From Lachnotalea sp. AF33-28 (lineage in GTDB: Bacteria; Bacillota; Clostridia; Lachnospirales; Lachnospiraceae), in assembly GCF_003477885.1 (NCBI RefSeq), contig NZ_QUEE01000003.1, positions 372,001 to 436,000 on the forward strand: a DNA stretch of 64,000 nt, written 5' to 3'. Positions 43,208 through 53,536 of the stretch are shown here, piece after piece. The notes beneath the pieces were generated by a model. The model did no database searches, was not told where the DNA came from, and saw only the letters and a list, made by a program, of their open reading frames with translations. Position numbers and translations under genes: made by a program. Every line of letters starts with the position of its first letter. The stretch's first letter is position 1.

Positions 43208-46003
43208 TTACCGTAATACCACGCGGAAAGAGCAGACCTCTCCCGGCTGCAGCTCATACAGCACGGTTTCTTCATCCGGTGTATCTATTTTTTCCTGATC
43301 CCGCTCCATAAAATCACAGCGATATGCTTCCAGCTTTCTGCCTGGCAGGTATATTCTGGCCTCTGACGGCACATCCTTTACATTGTATATACGCACGATC
43401 AGCCCGCGGTTATCCTCGGCCGCTTTAACCGCCGACAGCACGGCTCCTTCCACACGGCAGAAGCTTCGGCATCCGGCGCTTTTGCGGGGATAGCCTCCCA
43501 TGGAACGGGATATAAGCGGGTGTAAAAACTTCTCCGACAGCTCCGCCAGTTCACTGGCACCGCTCTCACAAACAACTACGGCAAAGCGCATCTCATGTTC
43601 TCCGATCTCCGGGCAGGGATCCGGATTATAAGAGCCGCGTATGAGGTTCAGAGATAGTGTTTCCCCAAATCCGCGGAAACCATACTTGCTGTCACTAATC
43701 AGCGCCAGCGCTCCGGCACCGGACTCTGGCAGCGCACAGGCCAGACTGACAGAAGGCACATCCCATCCCTGGGACGGACGGTCGGTCACTCCAAACGGTA
43801 TTGTATACCGATATTCCTTCGGTGCATAGCCGCACGGCACACAGAATCTAAGCTGGGGCACGCCGGTCAGTTTACTTCCTCTCTCCATCCAGTCAGCCCG
43901 CACCTGAAACTGCAGCAGATCGCTTCCCTCATCCAGGGATATCTTCGCATGCAGGCTGCTGCTGCCAAAAGAAAGGCGGTAAGCCGCATATTTATGTATT
44001 CCGGTCAGATTCTCCCCTTCCTCATATATCTCACACTCCCCGTTCAGATCTTTCACCGCAGCTATTTTTCCAACCCTCCATGCGGTCATGCCCTGGCTGG
44101 TGTCCTCTGTAATCAGCTGAAAACCGCAGGCAGGCTTGCTGCGCACGATCAAATCTGCGCCGTCGCATTTTCTGATCAAAGACACACATTTCATTGAGGA
44201 ACGCTCAAACACCGCACGTATTCTGTCATTTTCCATACAGAGGTCTTCGTCGGTAATGTGATCTGTTCTGGAATCCGCCGGGAACTGTAAGCCGATCCTG
44301 TCTGCCGGCAGCGGCATAATCCGGCAGATATTGTATCCGAACGGCGGTATGTTAATCCAAACCAGCATCTTGCAGAACGTATGTCCCCAATAACCGCTGC
44401 CTCTCTCCAGAACCTGGAAAGGCAGCTCGCGCTCCTCCATATCGCAGACCCGCGTCTGATCCGGCTCACGGTCCCAGTCCCAGAGCATGATCTCCGCCAT
44501 TTCCTCACGGTCATACTGTGTGGTATTAAACACTGCAACATGGCGCACAGGTCCGCTGCCCATCTCGCTTTTGGAAAAGCCGTATCCGTGCCCGTCATCC
44601 ACTCCGCTGCCCGCCCCGGCTCCCAGAGCGGTATCCTCAAACACGAGGCCATCGGTTTCCGATGCGCTGCGGCATATGAAATCCATAGCCCGGACCGCAT
44701 TTGCGCCTGCCGCAGCCATGGCCTTCTGAAATTCACCCAGTGCATACTCACGCGTTTCAACGGTTCCCGAACCGGGCAGGATATCGTGGAACTGATTGAA
44801 CAGCACTTTTCTCCAGGCCTTCTCAAATCCTGGAGCGCGCGTATAATCTCCATTTTCCAGAAGGGCCATGCAGTCCAGCGCCTCCGCCTCCGTAAGTCTC
44901 GCCTCACCCATGTGATTGGCCGCCTTGATTCTGGACTGCGAAGTATAGCATCCCGTAAAGACATAGTTTAATTCCTGATCCACCAGAGGAAGACTGTCTC
45001 TTCTCGCTTCCGCCAGGTCGAAAAATTCCCGGAATGTCCCGAATCTTATATTCGGCAAAAGCGGCCATCCGGCCATATCCTGAAGCAGGTTCAGATCGCG
45101 TCTCGTGGGCCCGCCGCCATGATCGCCGACCCCGTATACCTTGAGCATGGCCTTCATGCCGTAGCGCCGGCAGAATTCCGGCAGTATGCTGCACATATCA
45201 TAGCAGATCGCAGCGTTATACCAGTACGGTTCTCTGTAAGCGAGAACCTCCGCGTCGGATATACCTTTAAACCGGTATAAAAACTCCCCGTCATATCCTC
45301 TGCAGTGATAGTAGCGGCTGACTCCGCCTTTTTGCAGTATCTCCGGCATATTTCGGCTGTGTCCGAAGGTATCCGGCTCAAAGTCCAGATTCAGAGAATC
45401 CATGGAAATATCAAGCAGTTCGGACAGATAGCGTTTTGTATAGAGCAGGTGCCTGGCCATGGCTTCCCCTGCCGGCATGTTTTTATCGTTTTCCACCCAG
45501 GTGGAAGCCGTCACCTCCCAGCGTCCTTCCTTCACTCTGGCCCGTATCTCTTTAAGAAGCTCCGGCGCGTATTCCTCAACGATACGGTATACGGATGCCT
45601 GAGACTGTGAAAAGGTAAAGCCCGGGTATTCCTCCATAAGCCTTAGCATTGTCCTGACCGTATCCAGGGTAACCGTTACCGTCTCCTGATATCCCCACAT
45701 CCAGTTCATATCAATATGGGCATGGGCCGCACAGATCAGTGTGTACTCCTTAGCTCTTTCAGACAGCGGGAGCAGGAGCTGTTCCGCCCGTTCTGCCGCC
45801 TCCGGGGTGATCAGACCGTTTTTCTCATATTCCTGCTCAAGCAGCCCAACCGCCTCTTCTATGAGCAGGCCGGTATCGTCTTCCTTCCCATAGAGCAATT
45901 CCATCAAATAGCCGGTCTCTGCCAGTATCCGCTGGGCCCAATAGCCCTGCGCCGCTTTTTCTTTCAGCTGCCGATAGCTTTCTGCAACACTATTGCTGTT
46001 CAT
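43208..46003 (-). CDS. GH38 alpha-mannosidase
   Basis: 931 residues from the ATG at 46003 (AGGAGG 4 bases upstream); a longer frame to 46096 runs through the leader hairpin. Zinc ligands appear in CAAHAHIDMNWMWG and the nucleophile Asp in LDFEPDTFGHS. Domain order is the GH38 barrel (about 95-370), the three-helix middle domain (with FNQFHDILPGSGT) and C-terminal beta domains. No signal peptide, so it acts on imported mannosides. The promoter overlaps a perfect dyad, and the ROK regulator is encoded just upstream on the same strand. Confidence 0.94.
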   Translation of the reverse strand: MNSNSVAESYRQLKEKAAQGYWAQRILAETGYLMELLYGKEDDTGLLIEEAVGLLEQEYEKNGLITPEAAERAEQLLLPLSERAKEYTLICAAHAHIDMNWMWGYQETVTVTLDTVRTMLRLMEEYPGFTFSQSQASVYRIVEEYAPELLKEIRARVKEGRWEVTASTWVENDKNMPAGEAMARHLLYTKRYLSELLDISMDSLNLDFEPDTFGHSRNMPEILQKGGVSRYYHCRGYDGEFLYRFKGISDAEVLAYREPYWYNAAICYDMCSILPEFCRRYGMKAMLKVYGVGDHGGGPTRRDLNLLQDMAGWPLLPNIRFGTFREFFDLAEARRDSLPLVDQELNYVFTGCYTSQSRIKAANHMGEARLTEAEALDCMALLENGDYTRAPGFEKAWRKVLFNQFHDILPGSGTVETREYALGEFQKAMAAAGANAVRAMDFICRSASETDGLVFEDTALGAGAGSGVDDGHGYGFSKSEMGSGPVRHVAVFNTTQYDREEMAEIMLWDWDREPDQTRVCDMEERELPFQVLERGSGYWGHTFCKMLVWINIPPFGYNICRIMPLPADRIGLQFPADSRTDHITDEDLCMENDRIRAVFERSSMKCVSLIRKCDGADLIVRSKPACGFQLITEDTSQGMTAWRVGKIAAVKDLNGECEIYEEGENLTGIHKYAAYRLSFGSSSLHAKISLDEGSDLLQFQVRADWMERGSKLTGVPQLRFCVPCGYAPKEYRYTIPFGVTDRPSQGWDVPSVSLACALPESGAGALALISDSKYGFRGFGETLSLNLIRGSYNPDPCPEIGEHEMRFAVVVCESGASELAELSEKFLHPLISRSMGGYPRKSAGCRSFCRVEGAVLSAVKAAEDNRGLIVRIYNVKDVPSEARIYLPGRKLEAYRCDFMERDQEKIDTPDEETVLYELQPGEVCSFRVVLR

Positions 46004-46020
46004 ACATCCTCCTTTTCCTG

Positions 46021-46055
46021 TCACCAACCGAAGGTTGATGACCTGCGCACGCTTC
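46021..46055 (-). repeat. GTGCGCAGGTCATCA leader motif, copy 1 (upstream of GH38)
   Basis: Minus strand: GCGTGCGCAGG, then hairpin TCATCAACC-TTC-GGTTGGTGA, then CAGGAAAAGGAGG and the start codon. The same arrangement occurs at 59886-59923, with paired changes in the stem (AACC/GGTT there becomes AGC/GCT). Confidence 0.65.
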
Positions 46056-46118
46056 AGCGTGCTTCCGCTTTTGATAACTTTCTGCTGCATAGACACAACT
46101 AAGCGCGTACTAATAGTT

Positions 46119-46153
46119 ATCGCTATTATAACATAGCGATTGTTGATTGTAAA
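46119..46153 (-). promoter_or_regulatory. GH38 promoter with overlapping 8-bp dyad operator
   Basis: On the minus strand TTTACA (46148-46153) and TATAAT (46125-46130) are separated by 17 bases. The perfect dyad ATCGCTAT-N6-ATAGCGAT (46119-46140) covers the -10. It is a likely repressor site, perhaps for the neighbouring ROK protein. Confidence 0.7.
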
Positions 46154-46247
46154 TTTATTTTACTATTATTTTAATGATGCTGTCTGTTAGCCAAAAGAGC
46201 CGGGCACTGATTTGATCAGCACATCGGCTCCATATAATCCAAATGCT

Positions 46248-47426
46248 TTATGATGTTTTAGGACCGTCAAATAATATCCGCCCTCCAAAAACCTGATCCA
46301 GCACATTGCAGGCCGCGCCGGCCAGCTGAGTCTCTTCACCGAACGACGCCTTGAGTATCCGTATATGGTTATAGCCGCTGGACAGCTTATGTTGATTGAT
46401 ATAATCTTCCATCCGCTCCAGATAGCGCTGCGGAAGCTTAACGCCCTCATGTCCCAGAATAACGGCCTCGGGATTCAGCAGATTGCATACGCTCACCAGG
46501 CAGTACCCGAGCTTGTCCACCGCATCGGTAATAATCCGGTCGATGATGGTCTCATCACAGAGCTCGCAGCATTCATCAAAGGTCAGCCTCCGGCCCACCG
46601 CGGCTTCCGCTTTCCGGCAGATAACGGTGGCGCTGGCATAGTTTTCAACGCATCCGTAATTGCCGCATTCACAGCGGACCCCTCTGTAGTCTACGCTCAT
46701 ATGACCAAGTTCACTGCCCAGCCCGGCCTGACTCTGCAGTATCCTGCCGTCCAGATAGATCCCCGCGCCGATGCCGTTGGTGATGCCCACAAATATAAAG
46801 GAAGAAAAATTTTTGCCGCATCCGAACAGTTTTTCCGCCCGGGCCGCCGAATTATACTGATGATCCATAAATACGGGAATCCCGTATCTTTCTTTCAGCT
46901 CCGCGACCAGCGGCACATTTTTGATGCCGTAGAAGCGGGGAGGATTCAGCAGCACACCTTTTGCCACATCCAGAGGGCCGATGGAGGCCACACCGATCCC
47001 CAGAACATTGGGCTCCCAGTCCAGCATGCTGTCAATGAGGCCGCACAGGTTATCCAAAAACCATTCCCTGTCGCCGCTGTCCATCTCTATCCGCTTGGTG
47101 CAGAGCACGTTCAGCCGCAAATCGCACAGCACCGCCGCGCAGTATTCACGGTTGATCAGAATACCGATCACCTTCGGCGCGCTGGGCGATACATCCAGCA
47201 GGACAGGATTTCTGCCCTGAATTTCCTGCTTTTCGCGCTCACCCTCCACAACCAGCTTCATCTGTATAAATTCATCGATGATGTTGGTAACGGACATCTT
47301 GGTCAGTCTGCTGGACCTGGCAAGGCTGATCCTGGTGCTGCACTCCCCTGTCGCAATCAGCTGCAGCAGCAGGCCGCGGTTTCGCTGTTTCAAATCACTG
47401 TTATTAATCCCTTTACCCTTATCCAT
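46248..47426 (-). CDS. ROK-family sugar-responsive regulator
   Basis: 392 residues. An N-terminal winged helix (LLLQLIATGECSTRISLARSS..., about 15-75) precedes a ROK domain with the zinc-binding CECGNYGCVE and a sugar-binding GLGSELGHMSVD block. The Asp-containing FVGITNGIGAGIYLDG phosphate loop is present. This is the NagC/XylR type. It lies 100 bases upstream of the GH38 promoter region on the same strand and probably controls the mannosidase gene. The inducer is unknown. Confidence 0.9.
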   Translation of the reverse strand: MDKGKGINNSDLKQRNRGLLLQLIATGECSTRISLARSSRLTKMSVTNIIDEFIQMKLVVEGEREKQEIQGRNPVLLDVSPSAPKVIGILINREYCAAVLCDLRLNVLCTKRIEMDSGDREWFLDNLCGLIDSMLDWEPNVLGIGVASIGPLDVAKGVLLNPPRFYGIKNVPLVAELKERYGIPVFMDHQYNSAARAEKLFGCGKNFSSFIFVGITNGIGAGIYLDGRILQSQAGLGSELGHMSVDYRGVRCECGNYGCVENYASATVICRKAEAAVGRRLTFDECCELCDETIIDRIITDAVDKLGYCLVSVCNLLNPEAVILGHEGVKLPQRYLERMEDYINQHKLSSGYNHIRILKASFGEETQLAGAACNVLDQVFGGRILFDGPKTS

Positions 47427-47472
47427 TCATTCCCCATCCGTCTCTGTACTTGCCAGCGGTTTATCCGCCGTC

Positions 47473-47510
47473 CGCACGGCAGGGAAAACCTGCCTTACGC
47501 CTGCCGTGCG
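47473..47510. terminator. Hairpin after glgP
   Basis: CGCACGGCAGG and its exact complement (11 bp) flank a 16-base loop between glgP and the ROK gene. No clear T-run; terminator by position. Confidence 0.5.
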
Positions 47511-47518
47511 TTTGAACA

Positions 47519-49981
47519 TCAGATATCTACCGTGACCTTCTCCAGATGCCAGATATCGTCCACATATTCCTGAATTGTTCTATCCGAAGAGAATTTACCC
47601 ACATTGCTGACATTTAATATGGCGGCTTTCGCCCACCATGCCTCATCGCGGTACGCAGCCTCCACCCTCTTCTGCGCCTGAGCGTAGGAGCGGAAATCCT
47701 TCAATATAAAATAGGTATCGGCGCGGTCGCTGCTCTTGGTATTGAGCAGAGAATTATACAGGTCGCGGAACAGCTCCGGATCCTGGGGCGAGAAATACCC
47801 ATTGATCAGCTGCATCAGGATCCTGCGTATATCCTGGTCGTTGTTGAAAATCTGCATGGGATCATAACCGCCCTCGTTCTCATAGCGGATGACCTCATCA
47901 CTGGAAAGGCCGAAGATAAAGGCGTTCTCCTCGCCCACTTCCTCCACAATCTCCACATTGGCCCCATCCATGGTGCCCAGGGTCAGCGCGCCGTTTAACA
48001 TAAATTTCATGTTGCCGGTGCCGGAAGCTTCCTTGCTGGCTGTGGAGATCTGCTCGCTGACATCGCTGGCCGCGAAGATGATTTCCGCGTTGGATACGCG
48101 GTAATCTTCGATAAATACCACCTTGATCCTGCCTCCGATAGATTTGTCGTTATTGATCACATCCGCCACGGAGTTGATCAGCTTTATGGTCAGCTTGGCG
48201 CGGCGGTAACCGGCAGCGGCCTTGGCGCCGAAGATAAAGGTTCTGGGATAGAACTCCATATCCGGGTGATCCCGCAGCTCATTGTACAGATACATCACAT
48301 GCAGGATGTTCAGCAGCTGCCTCTTGTATTCGTGCAGACGCTTCACCTGCACATCAAAGATGGATCTTGGGTCCACATCGATGCCGTTGTGTTCTTTGAT
48401 GTATTTCGCCAGCCTAAGCTTATTCTGATACTTGATATTCATGAACTCCTGCTGGCATTTCTTGTCGTCCGCGTACACTTCCAGCTTCTTTATATGGGAC
48501 AGGTCGGTGATCCATTCGTCGCCGATCTTGTCGGTCACCCACTGCGCCAGCAGGGGGTTGGCATGAAGCAGGAAACGGCGCTGGGTGATGCCGTTGGTTT
48601 TGTTGTTGAATTTCTCAGGCATCATCTCATAGAAGTCTTTTAATTCCTGCTTTTTGAGGATTTCCGTATGCAGGCGGGCAACACCGTTTACGGAGAAACC
48701 TGCCACAATGGCCATATGAGCCATCTTCACCTGGCCGTCGTAGATGATCGCCATCTTGGCCACCTTATCCTGATTGCCCGGATACGTCTCGCGGATCCGG
48801 TTCACGAACCGGCGGTTGATCTCTTCAACAATCTGATAGATTCTGGGCAGCAGCCTGGAAAACAGCTCGATGGGCCACTTTTCCAGAGCCTCCGCCATGA
48901 TGGTGTGGTTGGTATACGCGCAGGTTTTGCTGGTCACTTCCCACGCCTCATCCCAGGTCAGGTTGAAATCATCCAGCAGAATGCGCATCAGTTCGGGCAC
49001 CGCTACGGTGGGATGAGTATCGTTAAGCTGGAAGCAGACTTTTTCATGCAGCTTATGAATGTCATGGCCGGGGATGCTCATATATTTCTGCACCGCGCGC
49101 TGCACGCTGGCGGATATGAAGAAATACTGCTGTTTCAGACGCAGCTCCTTGCCGGCATAGTGGTTGTCGTTGGGATAGAGCACCTCCACAATGGTTTTTG
49201 CCAGATTTTCCTGCTCCACCGCCTTCTGATAATCGCCCTTGTCAAAGGACTCCAGATTGAACGTATTGATGGGTTCCGCATCCCAGATGCGCAGCGTATT
49301 CACCACGTTGTTGCCGTATCCGATGACCGGCAGATCGTAGGGCACCGCGCGCACGCACTGATAACCTTCCTGGAAGAAGTGATCCCGGCCGTCGCTGCCC
49401 CGTTCCACACGGACATATCCTCCGAACTTCACTTCCTGTGCGTATTCGTCCCGGCGGACCTCGAAGGGATTTCCGTTCTTTAACCAGTCGTCCGGCACCT
49501 CGATCTGGTAGCCGTTCTCAATCTGCTGCTTGAACATGCCGTATTTATAGCGGATGCCGCAGCCGTAAGCCGGATATCCGAGAGTAGCGAGGGAATCCAG
49601 AAAGCAGGCCGCCAGCCTTCCAAGGCCGCCGTTTCCTAAGGCATAGTCCCTCTCCTGATCCTCCAAAAGGTTCAGATCCACATTCAGTTCTGCCAGCGCC
49701 GCCTTCACCTCATCCCAGGCGCAGAGGTTGATGATGTTATTGCCCAGTGCGCGGCCCATGAGGAATTCCATGGACAGGTAATACACCACCTTTACATCCT
49801 TTTCCTTATACAGCTTGTGGGTGGCGATCCATTCGTCTATGATGATATCCTTGATGGCATAGGCCACAGCTTGAAAAATCTGCTGCGGCGTAGCCTCATC
49901 AATGGTGACACGGTAACGGTTTTTCACGTTATCAATGATATTCTTTTTAAATGTCTCTTTATTGAAATCTTTTCTTTCCAA
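47519..49981 (-). CDS. glgP: Glycogen/maltodextrin phosphorylase
   Basis: 820 residues from a TTG with GGAGGAG 8 bases upstream. Releases glucose-1-phosphate from alpha-1,4-glucans. Signatures are GNGGLGRLAACFLDS near residue 115 and the pyridoxal-phosphate lysine in EASGTGNMKFMLNGALTLGT. N-terminal and C-terminal Rossmann-like halves are complete. The product feeds the phosphoglucomutase at 29.7-31.4 kb. No other glycogen genes are nearby. Fused regulatory domains are absent. Confidence 0.95.
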   Translation of the reverse strand: MERKDFNKETFKKNIIDNVKNRYRVTIDEATPQQIFQAVAYAIKDIIIDEWIATHKLYKEKDVKVVYYLSMEFLMGRALGNNIINLCAWDEVKAALAELNVDLNLLEDQERDYALGNGGLGRLAACFLDSLATLGYPAYGCGIRYKYGMFKQQIENGYQIEVPDDWLKNGNPFEVRRDEYAQEVKFGGYVRVERGSDGRDHFFQEGYQCVRAVPYDLPVIGYGNNVVNTLRIWDAEPINTFNLESFDKGDYQKAVEQENLAKTIVEVLYPNDNHYAGKELRLKQQYFFISASVQRAVQKYMSIPGHDIHKLHEKVCFQLNDTHPTVAVPELMRILLDDFNLTWDEAWEVTSKTCAYTNHTIMAEALEKWPIELFSRLLPRIYQIVEEINRRFVNRIRETYPGNQDKVAKMAIIYDGQVKMAHMAIVAGFSVNGVARLHTEILKKQELKDFYEMMPEKFNNKTNGITQRRFLLHANPLLAQWVTDKIGDEWITDLSHIKKLEVYADDKKCQQEFMNIKYQNKLRLAKYIKEHNGIDVDPRSIFDVQVKRLHEYKRQLLNILHVMYLYNELRDHPDMEFYPRTFIFGAKAAAGYRRAKLTIKLINSVADVINNDKSIGGRIKVVFIEDYRVSNAEIIFAASDVSEQISTASKEASGTGNMKFMLNGALTLGTMDGANVEIVEEVGEENAFIFGLSSDEVIRYENEGGYDPMQIFNNDQDIRRILMQLINGYFSPQDPELFRDLYNSLLNTKSSDRADTYFILKDFRSYAQAQKRVEAAYRDEAWWAKAAILNVSNVGKFSSDRTIQEYVDDIWHLEKVTVDI

Positions 49982-50004
49982 GTGACAGACTCCTCCATTC
50001 AGGT

Positions 50005-53000
50005 TTATTTATGCACCCGTTCAACGCCAAGCATCGTGGTTTCACCGTTGATATTCCATTCCCTGGCGATCCCGTCAGTTTCACCGATGATGATATAGTC
50101 GGCCAGGACATCGTGTTTGATTTCGTCGGCATGCTTTTTGATCAGATCCGCCAGCTTATCGTTGGCATCCTGATATACATTAATATGATCGGTGACCTCA
50201 AATCCTGCCTCTTTTCTCATGGTCTGAATCTTGCTGATCAGCTCTCTGACAAAGCCCTCCTCGATGAGTTCTTCGGTCAGGTTGGTATCCAGCACAACAG
50301 TCAGGTCTTTTTCATTCTCGGACACATAGCCGGGAGTCTTGGCCATGTCGATTAGCAGATCGTCTTTTGTCAGCTCCACTTTCTGCCCGTCGATCTCAAA
50401 TTCCAGAACACCCTTTTCATTCAGCGTATCCATGGCGGCGTTGCCGTCCAGGGATGTGAGCGCCTCTTTGATCTTACCCAGAAGCTTGCCGTATTTCGGT
50501 CCCACCGTGCGCATCTGCGGCTTGAATGTATAGGTGGTAAACGCCCTCACATCATCGGTAAAGACCACTTCCTTCACATTCAGTTCATCTTCGATGATCT
50601 CCACATAGAATTCCGGCAGAACGGAGCCTGCCTTCACAAACATTTTGCCGATGGGCTGTCTGTTTTTGATGTTTGCGGTATTCCTGCAGGCGCGGCCCAT
50701 CACGACGATTTCAAGTACGGCGTCCATATTCTTTTCCAGCTCGCTGTCGATCATGCTTTCGCAGACCGCCGGGAAGTCACACAGATGCACGCTTTCCGGG
50801 GCGTTTTTATTGATCTTTCTTACCAGGTTCTGGTAGATGTTTTCCGTCATGAACGGGATCATGGGCGCCGCTGCTTTGGACACCGTAACCAGTGCCGTAT
50901 ACAGCGTCATATATGCGTTGATCTTATCCTGCGGCATCCCTTTGGCCCAGAAACGCTCACGGCTGCGCCTTACGTACCAGTTGCTCATATCATCCACAAA
51001 TTCCTGAAGGGCTCTTGCCGCTTCCGGGATCTTGTAGTCTCCCAGGCAGCTGTCCACGGTCTTTACGACGGTATTCAGCTTGGACAGCAGCCATTTGTCC
51101 ATGACAGTGAGCTTATCGTATTCCAGAGTATATTTGGTAGCGTCAAAGTTGTCAATATTCGCATAGAGCACAAAAAATGCGTAGGTATTCCACAGGGTGC
51201 CCAGGAACTTTCTCTGTCCCTCCACCACGGCATCCCCATGGAAACGGTTGGGCAGCCAGGGCGCGGAATTGATATAGAAATACCAGCGGATCGCATCTGC
51301 GCCGTAGGCATCCAGCGCTTCAAACGGATCCACAGCGTTCCCCTTGGATTTGGACATCTTCTGTCCGTCCTTGTCCTGCACGTGGCCCAGCACGATCACA
51401 TTTTCGTAGGGCGCCTTGTTAAACAGCAGCGTGGAAATCGCCAGCAGGGAATAGAACCAGCCTCTGGTCTGATCCACGGCCTCGGAGATAAACTTGGCCG
51501 GGAACTGCTGATCAAACAGTTCTTTATTCTCAAAAGGATAGTGATGCTGTGCAAACGGCATGGCTCCTGAATCGAACCAGCAGTCGATCACCTCAGGCAC
51601 CCGCTTCATCTGCTTGCCGCAGACAGGACAGGTAACTGTCACTTCATCAATATAAGGGCGGTGCAGCTCGATGCCGTCAGGGCAGTTGGGCGACATGGAT
51701 TTCAATTCCTCGATGCTGCCGATGGCGTGCTGATGCCCGCATTCGCACTCCCAGATATTGAGAGGCGTGCCCCAGTAACGGTTGCGGCTGATGCCCCAGT
51801 CCTGCACATTTTCCAGCCAGTCGCCGAAGCGGCCCTTGCCGATGCTCTCGGGGATCCAGTTCACAGTATTGTTGTTGCGGATCAGATCGTCCTTCACCGC
51901 CGTCATCTTGATGAACCAGGACTCGCGCGCATAATAGATCAGCGGAGTATCACATCTCCAGCAGTGCGGATAGCTGTGCTCAAAGGAAGGCGCGGAGAAC
52001 AGAAGGCCTCTTTCCTCCAGATCTTTTAAGATCATCGGGTCGGCTTTCTTGCAGAAGGTCCCCGCCCAGGGAGTTTCCGCCGTCATCTCGCCTTTGCCGT
52101 CCACCAGCTGCAGGAAGGGCAGGTCATATTTGCGGCCCACCTTGGAGTCGTCCTCACCGAAGGCCGGTGCGATATGAACCACGCCGGTACCGTCGGTCAG
52201 CGTTACATAGGTGTCGCAGGTTACATAGTATGCCTTTTTATTGAGGGTCACGAAGGGAAATAAAGGCTCGTATTCCTTGTATTCCAGGTCGGTTCCCACA
52301 TATTTCTCCAGGACCTCATAGCTGCCGGAACCAAGCACCGTATCTGCCAGAGCCTCCGCCAGATAGTACACATACTCCTCTGTTTTTACCTTCACATAGG
52401 TTTCGTTGGGGTTCACGCAGAGCGCCACGTTGGAAGGCAGTGTCCAGGGCGTGGTGGTCCAGGCCAGGATATAGGCATCCTCACCCTTTACTTTAAATCT
52501 CGCGATAGCGGAACGCTCCTTGACATCCTTGTAGCCCTGCGCCACCTCATGGCTGGACAGAGGGGTACCACATCTGGGGCAGTAAGGCACGATCTTGTAT
52601 CCTTTATACAGCAGGCCTTTCTCCCAGATCTGCTTCAGCGCCCACCATTCGGACTCGATGTAGTCGTTGTGATAGGTCACATAGGGATGTTCCATATCTG
52701 CCCAGAATCCGACGGTAGCGGAGAAATCCTCCCACATGCCCTTATATTTCCATACGCTTTCTTTACAATGATTGATAAACGGCTCCAGGCCGTAAGCCTC
52801 GATCTGTTCCTTGCCGTCTAAGCCCAGCATCTTTTCCACTTCCAGCTCCACCGGGAGTCCGTGGGTATCCCATCCGGCCTTTCTGGGCACCATATAGCCC
52901 TTCATCGTGCGGTATCTGGGAATCATATCCTTGATCACACGGGTCAGCACATGGCCGATATGGGGCTTTCCGTTAGCCGTGGGCGGGCCGTCATAAAAGG

Positions 53001-53124
53001 TGTAGGTTTCACCTTCTCTTCTTGAATCAATACTTTTTTCGAAGATGTGGTTTTCTTCCCAGAATTTTTCTACCTGCTTCTCTCTGTCTACAAATTTGAG
53101 ATCTGTTGAGACTTTGTCATACAT
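50005..53124 (-). CDS. ileS: Isoleucyl-tRNA synthetase, type 2 (eukaryote-like)
   Basis: 1039 residues from the ATG at 53124 (GGAGG upstream). Class I signatures are HIGH in NGKPHIGHVLTR and KMSKS in DGQKMSKSKGN. There is an editing domain (TTPWTLPSN), an internal zinc-type Cys pair (CPRCGTP, CPVCGKQ) and a long anticodon-binding region, but no C-terminal CxxC zinc finger of the usual bacterial form. The sequence style (MYDKVSTDLKFVDREKQVEKFW at the start, shown in part) fits the IleS2 type, which is often linked to mupirocin tolerance. Its T-box leader is at 53265-53535. Confidence 0.93.
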   Translation of the reverse strand: MYDKVSTDLKFVDREKQVEKFWEENHIFEKSIDSRREGETYTFYDGPPTANGKPHIGHVLTRVIKDMIPRYRTMKGYMVPRKAGWDTHGLPVELEVEKMLGLDGKEQIEAYGLEPFINHCKESVWKYKGMWEDFSATVGFWADMEHPYVTYHNDYIESEWWALKQIWEKGLLYKGYKIVPYCPRCGTPLSSHEVAQGYKDVKERSAIARFKVKGEDAYILAWTTTPWTLPSNVALCVNPNETYVKVKTEEYVYYLAEALADTVLGSGSYEVLEKYVGTDLEYKEYEPLFPFVTLNKKAYYVTCDTYVTLTDGTGVVHIAPAFGEDDSKVGRKYDLPFLQLVDGKGEMTAETPWAGTFCKKADPMILKDLEERGLLFSAPSFEHSYPHCWRCDTPLIYYARESWFIKMTAVKDDLIRNNNTVNWIPESIGKGRFGDWLENVQDWGISRNRYWGTPLNIWECECGHQHAIGSIEELKSMSPNCPDGIELHRPYIDEVTVTCPVCGKQMKRVPEVIDCWFDSGAMPFAQHHYPFENKELFDQQFPAKFISEAVDQTRGWFYSLLAISTLLFNKAPYENVIVLGHVQDKDGQKMSKSKGNAVDPFEALDAYGADAIRWYFYINSAPWLPNRFHGDAVVEGQRKFLGTLWNTYAFFVLYANIDNFDATKYTLEYDKLTVMDKWLLSKLNTVVKTVDSCLGDYKIPEAARALQEFVDDMSNWYVRRSRERFWAKGMPQDKINAYMTLYTALVTVSKAAAPMIPFMTENIYQNLVRKINKNAPESVHLCDFPAVCESMIDSELEKNMDAVLEIVVMGRACRNTANIKNRQPIGKMFVKAGSVLPEFYVEIIEDELNVKEVVFTDDVRAFTTYTFKPQMRTVGPKYGKLLGKIKEALTSLDGNAAMDTLNEKGVLEFEIDGQKVELTKDDLLIDMAKTPGYVSENEKDLTVVLDTNLTEELIEEGFVRELISKIQTMRKEAGFEVTDHINVYQDANDKLADLIKKHADEIKHDVLADYIIIGETDGIAREWNINGETTMLGVERVHK

Positions 53125-53169
53125 GGGGAATTTACCTCCGTTCATATTTTACATAGAATAAATTGAAAT

Positions 53170-53205
53170 AGGATCCCGCTCGCGGGATTCTCCGCCTGCG
53201 GCTGG
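53170..53205 (-). repeat. Leader hairpin element (upstream of ileS)
   Basis: Minus strand: CCGCAGGCGG, then AATCCCG-CGAG-CGGGAT. It sits after the T-box terminator and about 45 bases before the ileS start. AATTGAA/TTCAATT sequences on both sides could close a larger stem. Confidence 0.65.
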
Positions 53206-53264
53206 TCACTTCAATTATGCCTGCCGCAGTGCGATCCTAAGTGGAGCATTTTCTATTGAAGAAC

Positions 53265-53535
53265 AAAAAACCTCCGCCCGGAACACGGACGAAGGCAAGT
53301 TCGCTATACCACCAGTTCAACATACTAACATACGTCTTCCCTGTAACGGGGGAATACCGTCCATCCTTATAACACAGGGTCCGCAGCAGGCCGACTCCGC
53401 CGTTATTCGGGATGAAAGCTCTGGAGTGATCTTCAGTGATTCCCTACCGGTACCGGCCTCGCACCTGCGCCGGTTCGCTGTGACTTTCGCGGAAAGACTT
53501 ACTGTCTCCATCATCGCTGTTAAAGGATATTTTCT
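53265..53535 (-). ncRNA. T-box riboswitch of ileS
   Basis: The minus strand shows the T-box-like AACTGGTGGTATAGCGAA (53300-53317) followed by a terminator stem (CCTTCGTCCG...CGGGCGGAGG) and TTTTTT. Upstream, GAAGATCACTCCAGAGC carries ATC (Ile) in the specifier position. This explains the gene-free stretch 53125-53536. Confidence 0.88.
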
Positions 53536-53536
53536 T

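Noticed and set aside
46365..47573. 402-residue open frame opposite the ROK gene
   Set aside because: Antisense shadow of a GC-rich gene; no start signal and no family pattern, while the ROK frame shows all family motifs.
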